Of a stretch of 64,000 nt of DNA, positions 46,690 to 56,639 are shown in pieces. How positions within the stretch are numbered: position 1 is the first letter of the stretch; every line of letters begins with the position of its first letter. The position numbers and the translations under genes were made by a program. Origin of the DNA: Thermophilibacter mediterraneus (lineage in GTDB: Bacteria; Actinomycetota; Coriobacteriia; Coriobacteriales; Atopobiaceae); the NCBI RefSeq assembly GCF_900119385.1, contig NZ_FPKO01000009.1, positions 953,405 to 1,017,404 of the forward strand. Reading direction: 5' to 3'. Under the pieces are notes generated by a model, which had not been told where the DNA came from, ran no database searches, and worked only from the letters and a program-made list of their open reading frames with translations.

Positions 46690-48050
46690 TGTCTCTATGG
46701 TTTTGTCAACCCCTCGACTCCTCAAATCGAGCCATGCTGACGCCGGCCCCCCGAGGGGCCTAGCCCCCTGAATGTCGGCCCCCGCTAGCCCTCCCGGTAC
46801 GGGACCCTGTCGCGCATCACCGCAAAGATGACCTTCAGGCGCTTGCGGGCAACCGCCTTGAGGGCCTTGTTGTGACGCATGCCCCGGGCCCGGCACTCGG
46901 CGTAGTACCTCCCGAAGCGCCCCTTGGTGCCCACGAGGGAGGTGCAGGAGTAGACGAGCAGGTTCTTGAGGGCCCTGTTGCCGCCCCGAGACGGAGAGGT
47001 CGAGTTGAGGGACGTGCCCGACTGCCTGTTGCAGGGCGCGAGCCCCGTGTAGGCGGCGAGCTCGTCGTGGCTCCGGAACAGCGACGCGTCCACGAGCGTC
47101 ACGAGCGCCGCCGCGGTCCTGGGCCCCACGCCCGGCACCGTGAGCAGCGCCTCGTACGTCTCGTCGCCGGCCAGCGAGTCGGAGATGAGCCCGTCGAGCC
47201 TCGCCGCCTCGCCGCCGTCGGAGAGAATCCTGGCGGCCAGGGAGCGCACGAGCTCGGACTCCGCGGCGAGCTCGGGCCTGCCGGAGGACGCCGACGCGAC
47301 CGCCGCGGCCCAGAGGCGGTCGGAGGCTTCCCTGCGCGCGCCGCAGGAGCGCTCGGCGACCGACCGGAACCTCCTGAGCCCGGCGGCCCTGATGCCGAAG
47401 GCGCCGCCGAGCTCAGCGAGGACGGCGAGTTGCCAGCGGCTCGACGGGTCGACGGCGGCCTCGAAGGCGGGGTCCGCCTCGAGGAGCACCGCGCGCAGCC
47501 TGTTGGCCGCCTTGGTGCGCGAGCGCACCGCGAAGTCGCGCTGCGAGGCGAGCATCCTGAGCGCGGTCGTGGCGGGCGCCTCCTCGGCGACCTCGCGCAA
47601 CGTCCAGGGCATCCCCATCGCCGTGCGGGCGATGACCTCGGCGTCGATCTCGTCGGTCTTCGCCGTCGCCGGGAACATGTCGCGGGCCTTCTTCATGGCG
47701 ATCCCCGGCAGGTAGAACACCGGGTTGCCCGCGGCCCTGGCGCGGGCGACGACGAGCGCGCCGATGTTCCTCTTCTGGTCGACCACGACCCTGGCCCCCG
47801 GCCCGGCGTCGGCGAGCGCGCGGTCGATCTCGCCCGGGCGGTTGGCGACCTCCCTGTTGAACAGCGCGGCGCCGTCCGGGGCCACGGCGCAGGCGCGGTG
47901 GGACGACTTCCCGACGTCGAAGCCGACGACCGCCGCCGAGGCCTTCTCCTTCTTTCCCATGGTGTATCCTTTCCGCAAGTTGGCTGACCGCGGACCGCGG
48001 GCGCGACAACCACATTACGGAGCCGTGGGCACCCCCCGGCATGTCTCTAT
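46690..48050 (-). mobile_element. IS110-family insertion sequence (boundaries tentative)
   Basis: An IS110-type transposase is flanked by the same 9-mer TGTCTCTAT in direct orientation at 46690-46698 and 48042-48050. Such a short direct repeat without long terminal inverted repeats suits IS110, which recombines at a small core. Only about 80-90 non-coding bases then remain on each side, less than a typical bridge-RNA end. The structured GC-rich DNA at 48050-48175, upstream of the transposase, may therefore also belong to the element. Confidence 0.6.
46785..47960 (-). CDS. IS110-family transposase (DEDD recombinase)
   Basis: 391 residues; AAAGGATACACC before the ATG at 47960. N-terminal RuvC-like domain: Asp15 in 'GFDVGKSS', 'VVVDQKRNIGAL' where the usual Glu is Asp61, and 'KTDEIDAEVIA' (Asp103, Asp106). 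C-terminal transposase_20 domain with 'LLTVPGVGPRTAAALVTLV', 'AYTGLAPCNRQSGTSL' and 'GGNRALKNLL', which contains the catalytic Ser region. The ORF is complete and looks active. RNA-guided in characterised relatives (IS621). Confidence 0.93.
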   Translation of the reverse strand: MGKKEKASAAVVGFDVGKSSHRACAVAPDGAALFNREVANRPGEIDRALADAGPGARVVVDQKRNIGALVVARARAAGNPVFYLPGIAMKKARDMFPATAKTDEIDAEVIARTAMGMPWTLREVAEEAPATTALRMLASQRDFAVRSRTKAANRLRAVLLEADPAFEAAVDPSSRWQLAVLAELGGAFGIRAAGLRRFRSVAERSCGARREASDRLWAAAVASASSGRPELAAESELVRSLAARILSDGGEAARLDGLISDSLAGDETYEALLTVPGVGPRTAAALVTLVDASLFRSHDELAAYTGLAPCNRQSGTSLNSTSPSRGGNRALKNLLVYSCTSLVGTKGRFGRYYAECRARGMRHNKALKAVARKRLKVIFAVMRDRVPYREG

Positions 48051-48289
48051 CAGTCGCCGACCGCGGCGACCCGTCCCCGGCGGCAACACCCCCCCGGGCC
48101 TTCGCGAGAGGCAGGGCGACAGGGCCGTCCGGGGCGGTCGGCCAGCGGCCCCTCGGGGCCGGTTCCAATCGTATTTCTCTTCCCCTGGAAAACAAAAGGA
48201 GCCGACCCGAGGGCCGGCTCAAACTGTAATGGGTTCTCATGGCGTAGAATGGCGCGCGTGATCGTATTGCCCCCAGAGACGGGAGACCC
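48051..48289. other. structured intergenic DNA between IS110 and ABC genes
   Basis: Very GC-rich with several potential stems up to about 48175, e.g. AGCCG/CGGCT around ACCCGAGGGC near 48200-48220. A TAGAAT-type -10 at 48245-48250 may drive the ABC operon. No ORF supported. Confidence 0.45.
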
Positions 48290-49089
<800 letters not shown>

Positions 49090-49090
<1 letters not shown>

Positions 49091-50883
49091 TGGCCCGCGC
49101 GGCGAGCCAGGCCTTCTCCTGGCGTCAGTTTCGCGTGATGCTGCGCGTGATCAGGAAGGGCGAGCAGCGCCTGGACGAGACGGGCATGGGTCTGGGCGGC
49201 GAGACGGGCGAGAAGCGCTCCGGCTTCTGGGGCTCGCTCGGCGCGGGCGCGCGCAAGGTGGCGATGGGCTTCCTGTTCGCGCTGCTCGCGACCGTCTTCT
49301 TCATGATGGGCGTGATGTTTGGCGAGGCAGGCGTCACGCCGTACCTGGCGTTTAGCCTGTGTGTCATCTCCCTCGTGGGGTTCACGGTGCTCACGGGCCT
49401 CTACCAGGCCGTGAACATCCTCTACTTCGTGCGGGACCTCGGCTACTACCTCACGCTGCCGGTCTCGGCCACCACGATCATGTGGGCCAAGCTCGCCCAC
49501 TTTCTGGGGATGTCCCTGCTCGGCGACCTGATTCTCCTGCCCATCGGCCTGGGGTGCCTGTTCGCCGTTGGCGCGGCGCCGGGCGTGTGGGTCGCCATGA
49601 CGCTCGCCTTTGCCCTGGCGGCGCTTGCCGTCAACCTGGCGCTCGTGATCGTGTGCGTGCCGCTCATGCGCTTCTCGCGCTTGGCTCACGACAAGGACCT
49701 CTTCTCGCGCGTCTTCGGCGGCCTGGTCGTGGTGCTCGCGCTGGCCGTCGGCGTGGGGAGCCAGTTCGTCCTCCAGGGGGACGGCATGGCGTCGCTCGCG
49801 ACGGGCGCCGGCGAGGTGCTCTCGGGCGGCGTGCCCGCCATCGTGATGGGCGTGCTGTGCCCGCCGTCGCTCTTTGCTCGCGCGGTCGTCGGGGGCGACC
49901 TGCTCGGCACGCTCGGGGGCCTGCTCGCCATGGCCGCGAGCGTCGTCGTCTACTCGCTCATCCTCTCCCTGGTCGCGCGTCGCTGGTACTTCGAGGGCGT
50001 GCAGGCGCTCCAGGGCGCGGGCGGTCGTCGCGGTCGTCGCGTCGAGGGGTCCGAGCTCTCGCGGGCCACGCGCGCCCGCGGCGTCTTCGCGGCCAACCTC
50101 AGCCGCGACTGGAAGATGCTCGTGCGCGTCCCCGTCTTCTTCAACCAGTTCGTCCTGAGCTCGCTGCTCATGCCGCTCTACTTCATCGCCATCTTCGCGG
50201 TGAGCGGCGTGATGGGCGTCTCCCAGGCGTCCGAGGCGGGGGTCGACCCCGCCACGCTGCTCGAGATGGTTCGCTCGCTCACGGCGCAGCTCGGCTTCGA
50301 GAGCCCGATGCTCGTGTGGTGCGCCGTGGGCGTGCTCGTCTTCGGCCTGTTCCTGGGCTTCTCGTCCTACTCGTTCACGATGGGCGTCTCCCGCGACGGC
50401 GAGGACTTCTTCTTCATGCGCGGGCTGCCCATGAACTGGAGTGCGTACCTCGCGGCGAAGTTCGTCTCGCCGTTCGCGCTCTCCACGGCGCCGATGCTCG
50501 TGCTGATCGTGGTCGCGCTCGTGGTGCTGGGCGTGCCCTTCGCGCCGGGAGTCTACCTCGTGGCGGTCTACCTGGGCGCCACGGCGACGCTGGGCCTGCT
50601 CTCCCTGGGGCTCGGCGCACGCTTCCCGCGCCTCACTTGGGACAACGAGGCTCAGCTCGTCAAGGGCGGCGGAGCCACGCTCATGGTCTTCGCGGGGCTC
50701 GTCGTGGGCGCCGCCGTGATGGCGCTGCCCGCGCTCGCGCTTCTGGGCTGCACGGTCTGGGGCGTGCTCGAGGCCCCGGCGGCGCTTGCCTCCGCGCTCA
50801 CGATCTTCGTGGCGGAGGGCGCGGTGCTTGTCTGGTGGGTGCTCGGGCCCTGCGCGCGAAGCCTCTCCCGCCGAGAGCGCTAA
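49090..50883 (+). CDS. ABC-2-like permease of the exporter
   Basis: 597 residues with around 12 hydrophobic segments arranged in two similar halves (about 57-220 and 280-590). A soluble N-terminus carries 'WRQFRVMLRVIRKGEQRL'. Starts inside the stop of the ATPase gene, so the two form one transporter in the cytoplasmic membrane. Substrate not deducible; similar large permeases export antibiotics, lipids or peptides. Confidence 0.88.
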
Positions 50884-50938
50884 TGTGACAATCTACCCAT
50901 AGCTGTCATCTCGTATCCCGTTTCAAAGGAGGGCGCGC

Positions 50939-51847
50939 ATGGAGGTCGGTGTTCCGGGCGAGGGGCTGGAGCCCCCGCGGTCACCGGAGCCCCAAAAGCC
51001 TCGCTCCGGCGCCGGTCACGCGGCGAGGTGGGTGCTCGCGGCCGTGGGCGCTGGCTGCGCCTACCTGCTCGCTCAGATCGTCGCCCTCGTCGCGCTGAAT
51101 CTCGCGCTGCCGTCGACGGACATCGACCTGCTGACCCTCGTTGTCACTATGGCGAGCCTCGCCCTTGCGGCGTTCTGGTGGCGCCGCCTCAGGCCGCAGG
51201 CGCGCCTGCGGCCTGAGGCGGCCCGTCCTTCTCGTCCGGGGCGTCGCGTCCTCCTTGCCTGCACGCTGCTCGTGTTGGGGTTTGTGCTGCAGGTGGTGAT
51301 TGGCGCTGCGGTATCGCTGGTGCTGCCGCTCTTTCCCGAGGTGCTCGAGTTCTACCTCGAGCTCATGGAGCTTGCGGGCGTCTCGGGGCCGACGGACCTC
51401 GTGACGTTCGTTGACCTGGCGATGCTGACCCCCGCCGCCGAGGAGCTCATCTGTCGCGGCGTCATCTTTGAGTTCTGTCTGCGCGCGACCTGCCCGGAGC
51501 CGCGTCTCGCGGCACGTGGCGACGTTCCGCCCGCCCGCTTCTGGGTGGCCAACGTCGCCCAGGCGCTTGTCTTTGCGCTCATGCACCTCAACATCATCCA
51601 GGGAGCCTACGCGTTTGTCCTAGGTCTGCTGCTCGGGTGGCTCGTGCGACGCACGGGAAGGCTGCGCGCCGGCGTCCTTCTCCACATGGCAATCAACGGG
51701 TCATCGGAGCTCGTGGGGGGCCTGTACCCGCTGCTGGGCGACGCTCTCGTGCCCACCCTCGTGGTCGGCGGCCTGGCTTCCGCCGCGCTGGTGTGGGTCG
51801 CCGCGCATCTCACCGCCGAGCGCCGCGACGGCGCCGGCACGGTATAG
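50939..51847 (+). CDS. CPBP-family intramembrane metalloprotease
   Basis: 302 residues; AAAGGAGGGCG before the ATG. About seven hydrophobic segments. CPBP/Abi motifs: 'TPAAEELICRGVIF' (Glu168, Glu169, Arg173), 'FALMHLN' (His216) and 'LLHMAINGSSE' (His249, Asn253). Related to Rce1 CAAX proteases; bacterial members serve in bacteriocin immunity or membrane protein processing. Follows the ABC permease by 55 bp and may be co-expressed, which would fit peptide export and self-protection (inference). Confidence 0.88.
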   Translation: MEVGVPGEGLEPPRSPEPQKPRSGAGHAARWVLAAVGAGCAYLLAQIVALVALNLALPSTDIDLLTLVVTMASLALAAFWWRRLRPQARLRPEAARPSRPGRRVLLACTLLVLGFVLQVVIGAAVSLVLPLFPEVLEFYLELMELAGVSGPTDLVTFVDLAMLTPAAEELICRGVIFEFCLRATCPEPRLAARGDVPPARFWVANVAQALVFALMHLNIIQGAYAFVLGLLLGWLVRRTGRLRAGVLLHMAINGSSELVGGLYPLLGDALVPTLVVGGLASAALVWVAAHLTAERRDGAGTV

Positions 51848-51880
51848 TGTCACCACTGACGCGCCCGAGAAAGGAACCCG

Positions 51881-53641
51881 ATGTCCGCACAAGGTCCAGA
51901 CTTCAAGGAGCTCTTCGAGCAGCTGCGCCGCGAGGGCGCGTCCCGGGGGTCCGCCGCCTCGGCCTCCTCCCTGATCGAGAGCCTCGCCAAGTGGAGCCGT
52001 CGCGCGCTGATCGTCGCCGCGATCGTGCTCGTGGTGGCGCTCGCGGCGGGCTACTGGTGGTTCCACCCCGCGCTCAACCTGGGAAGCCCCCAGGTGTGGA
52101 CGTGGGTCTGCGGCATCTGCCTCGTGGTTATTCTCGCCCTGGCCGTGGCGGCGGCCCGCAGCGTGCGCCGCGCTCCCGTCCTCAAGAAGCTCATGCTGCT
52201 GCCCGCCGCCGTCATCGCGGCGTTCCTGGTGGGCCTGCTGCTCTCCCAGCCCTTCGTCCCCGGCAACGCCGAGCGCTACGCGACCGTGCTCCAGACCACC
52301 GACGGCGACTTCGCGACGGACATCCAGCAGGTCGACTACGCCGACGTCCCGGTGATCGACCGCGACTCCGCGATCCTTCTCGGCAACCGCGCGATGGGGT
52401 CCATCCCCGAGTACGTGAGCCAGTTCGAGATCGCGGACACCTACAGCCAGATCAACTACAACGGCCGTCCGGTGCGCGTGAGCCCGCTCGCCTACGCCGA
52501 CCTCTTCAAGTGGTTCTCCAACCGCGAGGGCGGCATCCCCGCCTACGTGCTCGTCGACATGGTGACCCAGGAGGCCGAGGTCGTGCGCCTTGAGCAGCCG
52601 ATCCTCTACTCGGACTCCGAGCCGCTGCTGCGCAACGTCGATCGCCACGTTCAGCTCTCCTACCCCACCTACATGTTCGACCAGAAGTCCTTCGAGCTCG
52701 ACGATGAGGGCACCCCCTGGTGGGTCTACCCGGTCCAGCGCAAGACCATCGGCCTCTTCGGGGGCACGACCATCGCGCGCGTGGTGCTCGTGAACGCCTG
52801 CACGGGAGAGACGCTCGACTACGCCGTTGAGGAGTGCCCCACCTGGGTGGACCGCGCCTATCCCGCGGACCTCCTCATCGAGCAGTACAACTGGAGCGGG
52901 GCCTACGCGGGCGGCTGGCTCAACTCGTGGCTCGGCCAGGAGGGCGTGGTTCGAACCACGAGCGGCACCAACGGCGAGCTGGGCTACAACTACCTCGCGC
53001 AGGGCGAGGACATCTACCTCTACACGGGGGTGAGCTCGGTCACGGCCGACAACTCCAACGTGGGCTTCATCCTGGTGAACCAGCGCACCGGCGACTCTCG
53101 CTACTACGCGCTCAGCCAGGGCGGTGCGACGGAGGACTCCGCGATGGCCTCGGCGGAGGGCCAGGTGCAGCACCTCGGCTACCAGGCCACCTACCCGCTG
53201 CTGCTCAACGTGGCCGGTCAGCCCACCTACTTCATGGCGCTCAAGGACGCGGCGGGGCTCGTCAAGATGTACGCGATGATCAACGTCGAGCAGTACCAGA
53301 GCGTGGCGACGGGGTCGACGGTGGAGGAGTGCCAGGAGGCCTACCTCGGGATGCTCGCCGCCGACGGCCTGCTCGCCGAGGAGGACGCCGCGGCGGCGGC
53401 GTCGACGCGCGAGGTCGCGGGGACCATCGCCCGCGTGGCGCAGGCCGTGATCGACGGCAACTCGCACTTCTACGTGACGCTCGAGGGCGACGCCACCATC
53501 TACGACTTCGCGCTGCCCGGGCTCGTGGAGATCGTGACGTACCAGGCGGGAGAGCGGATCGCGTTCAGGGCGGCCGAGAAGGACGAGGGCTCTGCCACGG
53601 CAACGGTGACCGAGCTGCTCGATCCCGTGGCGAGCGAATAG
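51881..53641 (+). CDS. uncharacterised membrane-anchored protein, 586 aa
   Basis: ATG 33 bp after the CPBP stop with AAAGGAAC upstream. Cytoplasmic N-terminus of about 40 residues, three membrane segments (about 42-60, 72-91 and 104-123), then a large extracytoplasmic domain with many Tyr/Trp ('WWVYPVQRKTIGLFGGT', 'YNYLAQGEDIYLYTGVSSV'). Similar proteins occur in Firmicutes and Coriobacteria but I know no function. Last gene of the plus-strand run; closed by a hairpin at 53655-53676. Confidence 0.8.
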   Translation: MSAQGPDFKELFEQLRREGASRGSAASASSLIESLAKWSRRALIVAAIVLVVALAAGYWWFHPALNLGSPQVWTWVCGICLVVILALAVAAARSVRRAPVLKKLMLLPAAVIAAFLVGLLLSQPFVPGNAERYATVLQTTDGDFATDIQQVDYADVPVIDRDSAILLGNRAMGSIPEYVSQFEIADTYSQINYNGRPVRVSPLAYADLFKWFSNREGGIPAYVLVDMVTQEAEVVRLEQPILYSDSEPLLRNVDRHVQLSYPTYMFDQKSFELDDEGTPWWVYPVQRKTIGLFGGTTIARVVLVNACTGETLDYAVEECPTWVDRAYPADLLIEQYNWSGAYAGGWLNSWLGQEGVVRTTSGTNGELGYNYLAQGEDIYLYTGVSSVTADNSNVGFILVNQRTGDSRYYALSQGGATEDSAMASAEGQVQHLGYQATYPLLLNVAGQPTYFMALKDAAGLVKMYAMINVEQYQSVATGSTVEECQEAYLGMLAADGLLAEEDAAAAASTREVAGTIARVAQAVIDGNSHFYVTLEGDATIYDFALPGLVEIVTYQAGERIAFRAAEKDEGSATATVTELLDPVASE

Positions 53642-53654
53642 GGCGTTGCGACGA

Positions 53655-53676
53655 GCCGGGGGCGCATGCCCCCGGC
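53655..53676. terminator. bidirectional hairpin
   Basis: Perfect 9-bp stem GCCGGGGGC/GCCCCCGGC with loop GCAT between convergent stops. Confidence 0.65.
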
Positions 53677-53681
53677 CGCGC

Positions 53682-54686
53682 TCACCGTGACGTTCGGTCG
53701 CAGTTGATGGGCTCGTAGAAGAGGCGCGCCACCTCTGCGGGGTCGCGGGTCTGCCCGAGGGCCCACATAGTCTTGGCGACGAGCGCCTCGGTGGACATGT
53801 CGTCCCCCTTGAGGATGCCCGCCTTCTGGGCGTAGGCGTGCCCGACCTCGTAGACGCCCAGGTCGAGCCCCTCCTCGGGCACCTGGGTGGTCACCACGAG
53901 CGTGCGCCCGGAGTCCACCCAGTCAAAGATCGCCTCCCGGTAGGACCCGTCGTGGTCGGGGATGCCGCCGATCCCGAAGGTCTCGAGGATGATGGCGTCG
54001 TAGTCGCGCCTGAGCAGGTCGAAGATGCTCGCTGGCAGCTCGGGGGTGAGCTTGAGCACGATGACGCGCTCGTCGAGGGTGTCGGAGAAGCAGGGGGCCC
54101 GACCGTCCTTCTCGACGAGCGGCGAGCCGGCGGGACGGACGATGCGGTTGCCGCGGATGTAGGCGAGCGAGGGGAAGTTCATGCTCGTGAAGGCGTTGAA
54201 GCTCATGGTGCGCTGCTTGTGCGCGCGCGTCCCGCAGATGACCTTGCCCCCGAAGACCACGCTGACGTCGCGGCTCGCCTCGTCGCAGGCGTAGAGCACG
54301 CTGTGGTAGATGTTGAGCTTGGCGTCCGTGAAGGGGTTTGCCATGGGCTGCTGGGAGCCCGTGAGCACGATGGGCTTCTCGCTTCCCCTGACGAGGTAGG
54401 AGAGGGCCGCGGCGGTGTAGGCCATCGTGTCGGTGCCGTGGAGGATGACGAAGCCGTCGTAGTCGTCGTACGCTTCGCGGACGCAGCGGGCGATCTCGAG
54501 CCAGTCGCGTGGGCGCATGTTGGTGCTGTCGATGTTCATGGGCTGGGTGAAGTCGAGCTCGCAGAGGGTGTCGAGCAGCGGCACCTGGCGCGCGAGCTCC
54601 GGCCCCGTCATGGTGGGGGCGAGGCCCGAGCCGTCCTCGGTGGACGCGATGGTGCCCCCCGTGGCTATGAGGAGGATGCGCCTCAT
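53682..54686 (-). CDS. ansA: L-asparaginase, type I
   Basis: 334 residues without signal peptide, hence cytoplasmic. Nucleophile Thr12 in 'IATGGTIAS', second Thr in 'FVILHGTDTMAYTAAALSY', then 'IVLTGSQQPM'. It hydrolyses asparagine to aspartate and ammonia. ATG overlaps the stop of the upstream phosphatase gene (ATGA), so they share a transcript. Hairpin terminator follows the gene. Confidence 0.95.
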   Translation of the reverse strand: MRRILLIATGGTIASTEDGSGLAPTMTGPELARQVPLLDTLCELDFTQPMNIDSTNMRPRDWLEIARCVREAYDDYDGFVILHGTDTMAYTAAALSYLVRGSEKPIVLTGSQQPMANPFTDAKLNIYHSVLYACDEASRDVSVVFGGKVICGTRAHKQRTMSFNAFTSMNFPSLAYIRGNRIVRPAGSPLVEKDGRAPCFSDTLDERVIVLKLTPELPASIFDLLRRDYDAIILETFGIGGIPDHDGSYREAIFDWVDSGRTLVVTTQVPEEGLDLGVYEVGHAYAQKAGILKGDDMSTEALVAKTMWALGQTRDPAEVARLFYEPINCDRTSR

Positions 54687-55513
54687 GCGCGCTCGCCCCC
54701 CAGCAGGAAGCGCTCGATTGCCTCGGCGACGCCGTCGTGGTCGTTGTCGGCCACCACGACGTCGGCCGCGGCGAGGACCGACTCGTTGGCGTTGCCCATG
54801 GCGACGGCCAGTCCCGCGGCCGCGAGCATGGGCAGGTCGTTGTCGGCGTCCCCGAGCGCGACGGTGGCCTCGTGCGGGACGCCGAGGAGGTCGGCCAGGG
54901 CGAGCAGGCCCGATCCCTTGGTGACTCCGGCGGGCGAGAGCTCGAGGCTCGCCTCCTCCGAGTAGGCGAGCTCGAGGGGCAGCCCCTCGACGAGGTGGCG
55001 CGCCCGGTCGCGCTCGCGCGGGTCAGCGAAGTGGTAGATGAACTTCTGGACCGAGGTCGTCGGGTCGAGCAGGGTCGCGAGGACGTCGTCGACGGGGGTG
55101 GCGGTCGCCTCGTAGAGCCCCGCGTAGATGCCCATCAGGTAGTGGTCCATCCGTGCGAGCTGGTCGGTCTGGCAGAACATCTCGGAACCCGAGAAGACGT
55201 CGAGCATGGCGTCCACCTCGCCCACGGCCGCCACCACGCGCTCGATGGTCTCGTGGTCGAACGCCTCGGCGGAGAGCACGCGGTGCTCGGCGAGGTCGTA
55301 GAGGATCGTCCCGTTGCAGCAGATCGCGTGGCGCACGCCCTCGTACGCGGCGCGGTCGAGCTCGATCATCTTGGGGCTGCGGCCGGAGCAGATGGCCACG
55401 CTCCTGCCCGCGGCCATGGCGCGCGCGACGGCGGAGGTCGAGGAGGGCAGCACCCGCTTGTCCGAGGTGAGCAGGGTGCCGTCCATGTCAATGGCGATGA
55501 GCTGGTAGTTCAC
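54683..55513 (-). CDS. Cof-type HAD-IIB phosphatase, copy 1
   Basis: 276 residues. 'LIAIDMDGTLLTSDKRV' (5-21) holds the catalytic Asp pair; 'ICSGRS' and 'ALGDADNDLPMLAAAGLAVA' are motifs II and IV, with Lys in 'TKGSGLLAL' as motif III. Predicted phosphatase of sugar phosphates, nucleotides or flavins. About half identical to the gene immediately upstream; the last 40 residues are nearly the same. Coupled by ATGA to ansA. Confidence 0.92.
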   Translation of the reverse strand: MNYQLIAIDMDGTLLTSDKRVLPSSTSAVARAMAAGRSVAICSGRSPKMIELDRAAYEGVRHAICCNGTILYDLAEHRVLSAEAFDHETIERVVAAVGEVDAMLDVFSGSEMFCQTDQLARMDHYLMGIYAGLYEATATPVDDVLATLLDPTTSVQKFIYHFADPRERDRARHLVEGLPLELAYSEEASLELSPAGVTKGSGLLALADLLGVPHEATVALGDADNDLPMLAAAGLAVAMGNANESVLAAADVVVADNDHDGVAEAIERFLLGGERA

Positions 55514-55549
55514 GGGGTTCCTTTCTTCTCTGTCCGCCTTCGGGCACGC

Positions 55550-56368
55550 TCAGCCCAGCAGGAAGCGGCGGATTGCCTCGGCGACGCCGTCGTGGTCGTT
55601 GTCGGCCACCACGACGTCGGCCGCGGCGCGAACCGACTCGTTGGCGTTGCCCATGGCGACGGCAAGGCCCGCGGCCGCGAGCATGGGCAGGTCGTTGTCT
55701 GCGTCGCCCACGGCGATCGTCCGCTGCGCGGGGACGCCGAGGAGGTCGGCCAGGGCGCGCAGGCCGGTCCCCTTGTCGACGCCGGCGGGGGAGAGCTCGA
55801 GGCTCGCCTCCTCGAAGTCGGTGAGGCCGAGCGGCAGGTCCGCGAGCAGCTCGCGGACGCGCTCGCGGGCGGAGACGTCACGGAAGTGGACGTTGAGCTT
55901 CTGGACGGCAAACGCGGGGTCGCAGATCTGCTCGCGGAGGTCCTCCCCGCGCGTGCCCGCGGCGCGATACTCCGAGACGTAGACTCCGAGGCCGAAGGAG
56001 GGCATGCGCTCGAGCGCGTCCCGCTCGTAGAGGAACCCGTCCCCGTGGAAGACCTCGAAGAGGCTGTCAGTGCCGGCGCACGCCTCCACCGCGCGCAGGA
56101 CGCAGTCATGGGGGAGGCCGGACTCCTCGAGCACGCGACGCTCGGCGAGATCGTAGAGGGCGGTCCCGCTGCCGCAGATGGCGTATCGGACGTCGCCGAG
56201 GTCGCTTCGGCTGAGCTCGACCATCGCGGGGCAGCGCCCCGAGCAGATGGCGACGTCCCTGCCCGCCGCGGCGGCCTCGCGCACCGCCGCGGAGACGTCC
56301 GGGCGCACGCGCTTGCCGCTGTCGAGCAGGGTGCCGTCCATGTCGAGGGCAATGAGCTGGTAGTCCAC
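55550..56368 (-). CDS. Cof-type HAD-IIB phosphatase, copy 2
   Basis: 272 residues from a GTG that has AAAGGAG 5 bp upstream; the ATG 15 bp earlier has no RBS. 'LIALDMDGTLLDSGKRV', 'ICSGRCPAM', 'DKGTGLRAL' and 'AVGDADNDLPMLAAAGLAVA' give the full set of HAD motifs. Paralogue of the downstream gene, so a tandem duplication. First gene of the three-gene unit with ansA; 36-bp gap to copy 1. Confidence 0.9.
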   Translation of the reverse strand: MDYQLIALDMDGTLLDSGKRVRPDVSAAVREAAAAGRDVAICSGRCPAMVELSRSDLGDVRYAICGSGTALYDLAERRVLEESGLPHDCVLRAVEACAGTDSLFEVFHGDGFLYERDALERMPSFGLGVYVSEYRAAGTRGEDLREQICDPAFAVQKLNVHFRDVSARERVRELLADLPLGLTDFEEASLELSPAGVDKGTGLRALADLLGVPAQRTIAVGDADNDLPMLAAAGLAVAMGNANESVRAAADVVVADNDHDGVAEAIRRFLLG

Positions 56369-56446
56369 CGTCGCTCCTTTCATGTTTGCAGGTGAAAGGA
56401 TACCGCGGTCGGCCCCGAAGGTCCCCCGGAAGCGCGATGGGCCGCA

Positions 56447-56514
56447 GCCGACCGCGCACACCTTCAGAATCCACCCAAATTTGCCCCTCAAGCGTGAGGG
56501 TGTGCGCGGTCGGC
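56447..56514. repeat. 68-nt palindromic element, family 1, copy C
   Basis: GCCGACCGCGCACACCTTC...GAGGGTGTGCGCGGTCGGC: perfect outer 16 bp. It lies in the divergent region before the endonuclease-like gene; copy D lies just behind that gene. Confidence 0.92.
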
Positions 56515-56603
56515 AAAGCGACGTTGCTGGTCTCGTCCCGTGCGCGAGGCCTCGTTTTCCGTCCCGCGCTCGAAAAGAAACAAACAAAAGATGTAACAGA
56601 TTC

Positions 56604-56639
56604 TTGACTGATTTTTACAAATAAAGTATAGCAATACTA
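56604..56639 (+). promoter_or_regulatory. sigma70-type promoter giving a leaderless mRNA
   Basis: TTGACT (56604-56609), 17-bp spacer and TATAGC (56627-56632). The expected transcription start, 7 nt after the -10, is the A of the ATG at 56639. No RBS is present, in agreement with leaderless translation. Confidence 0.7.
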
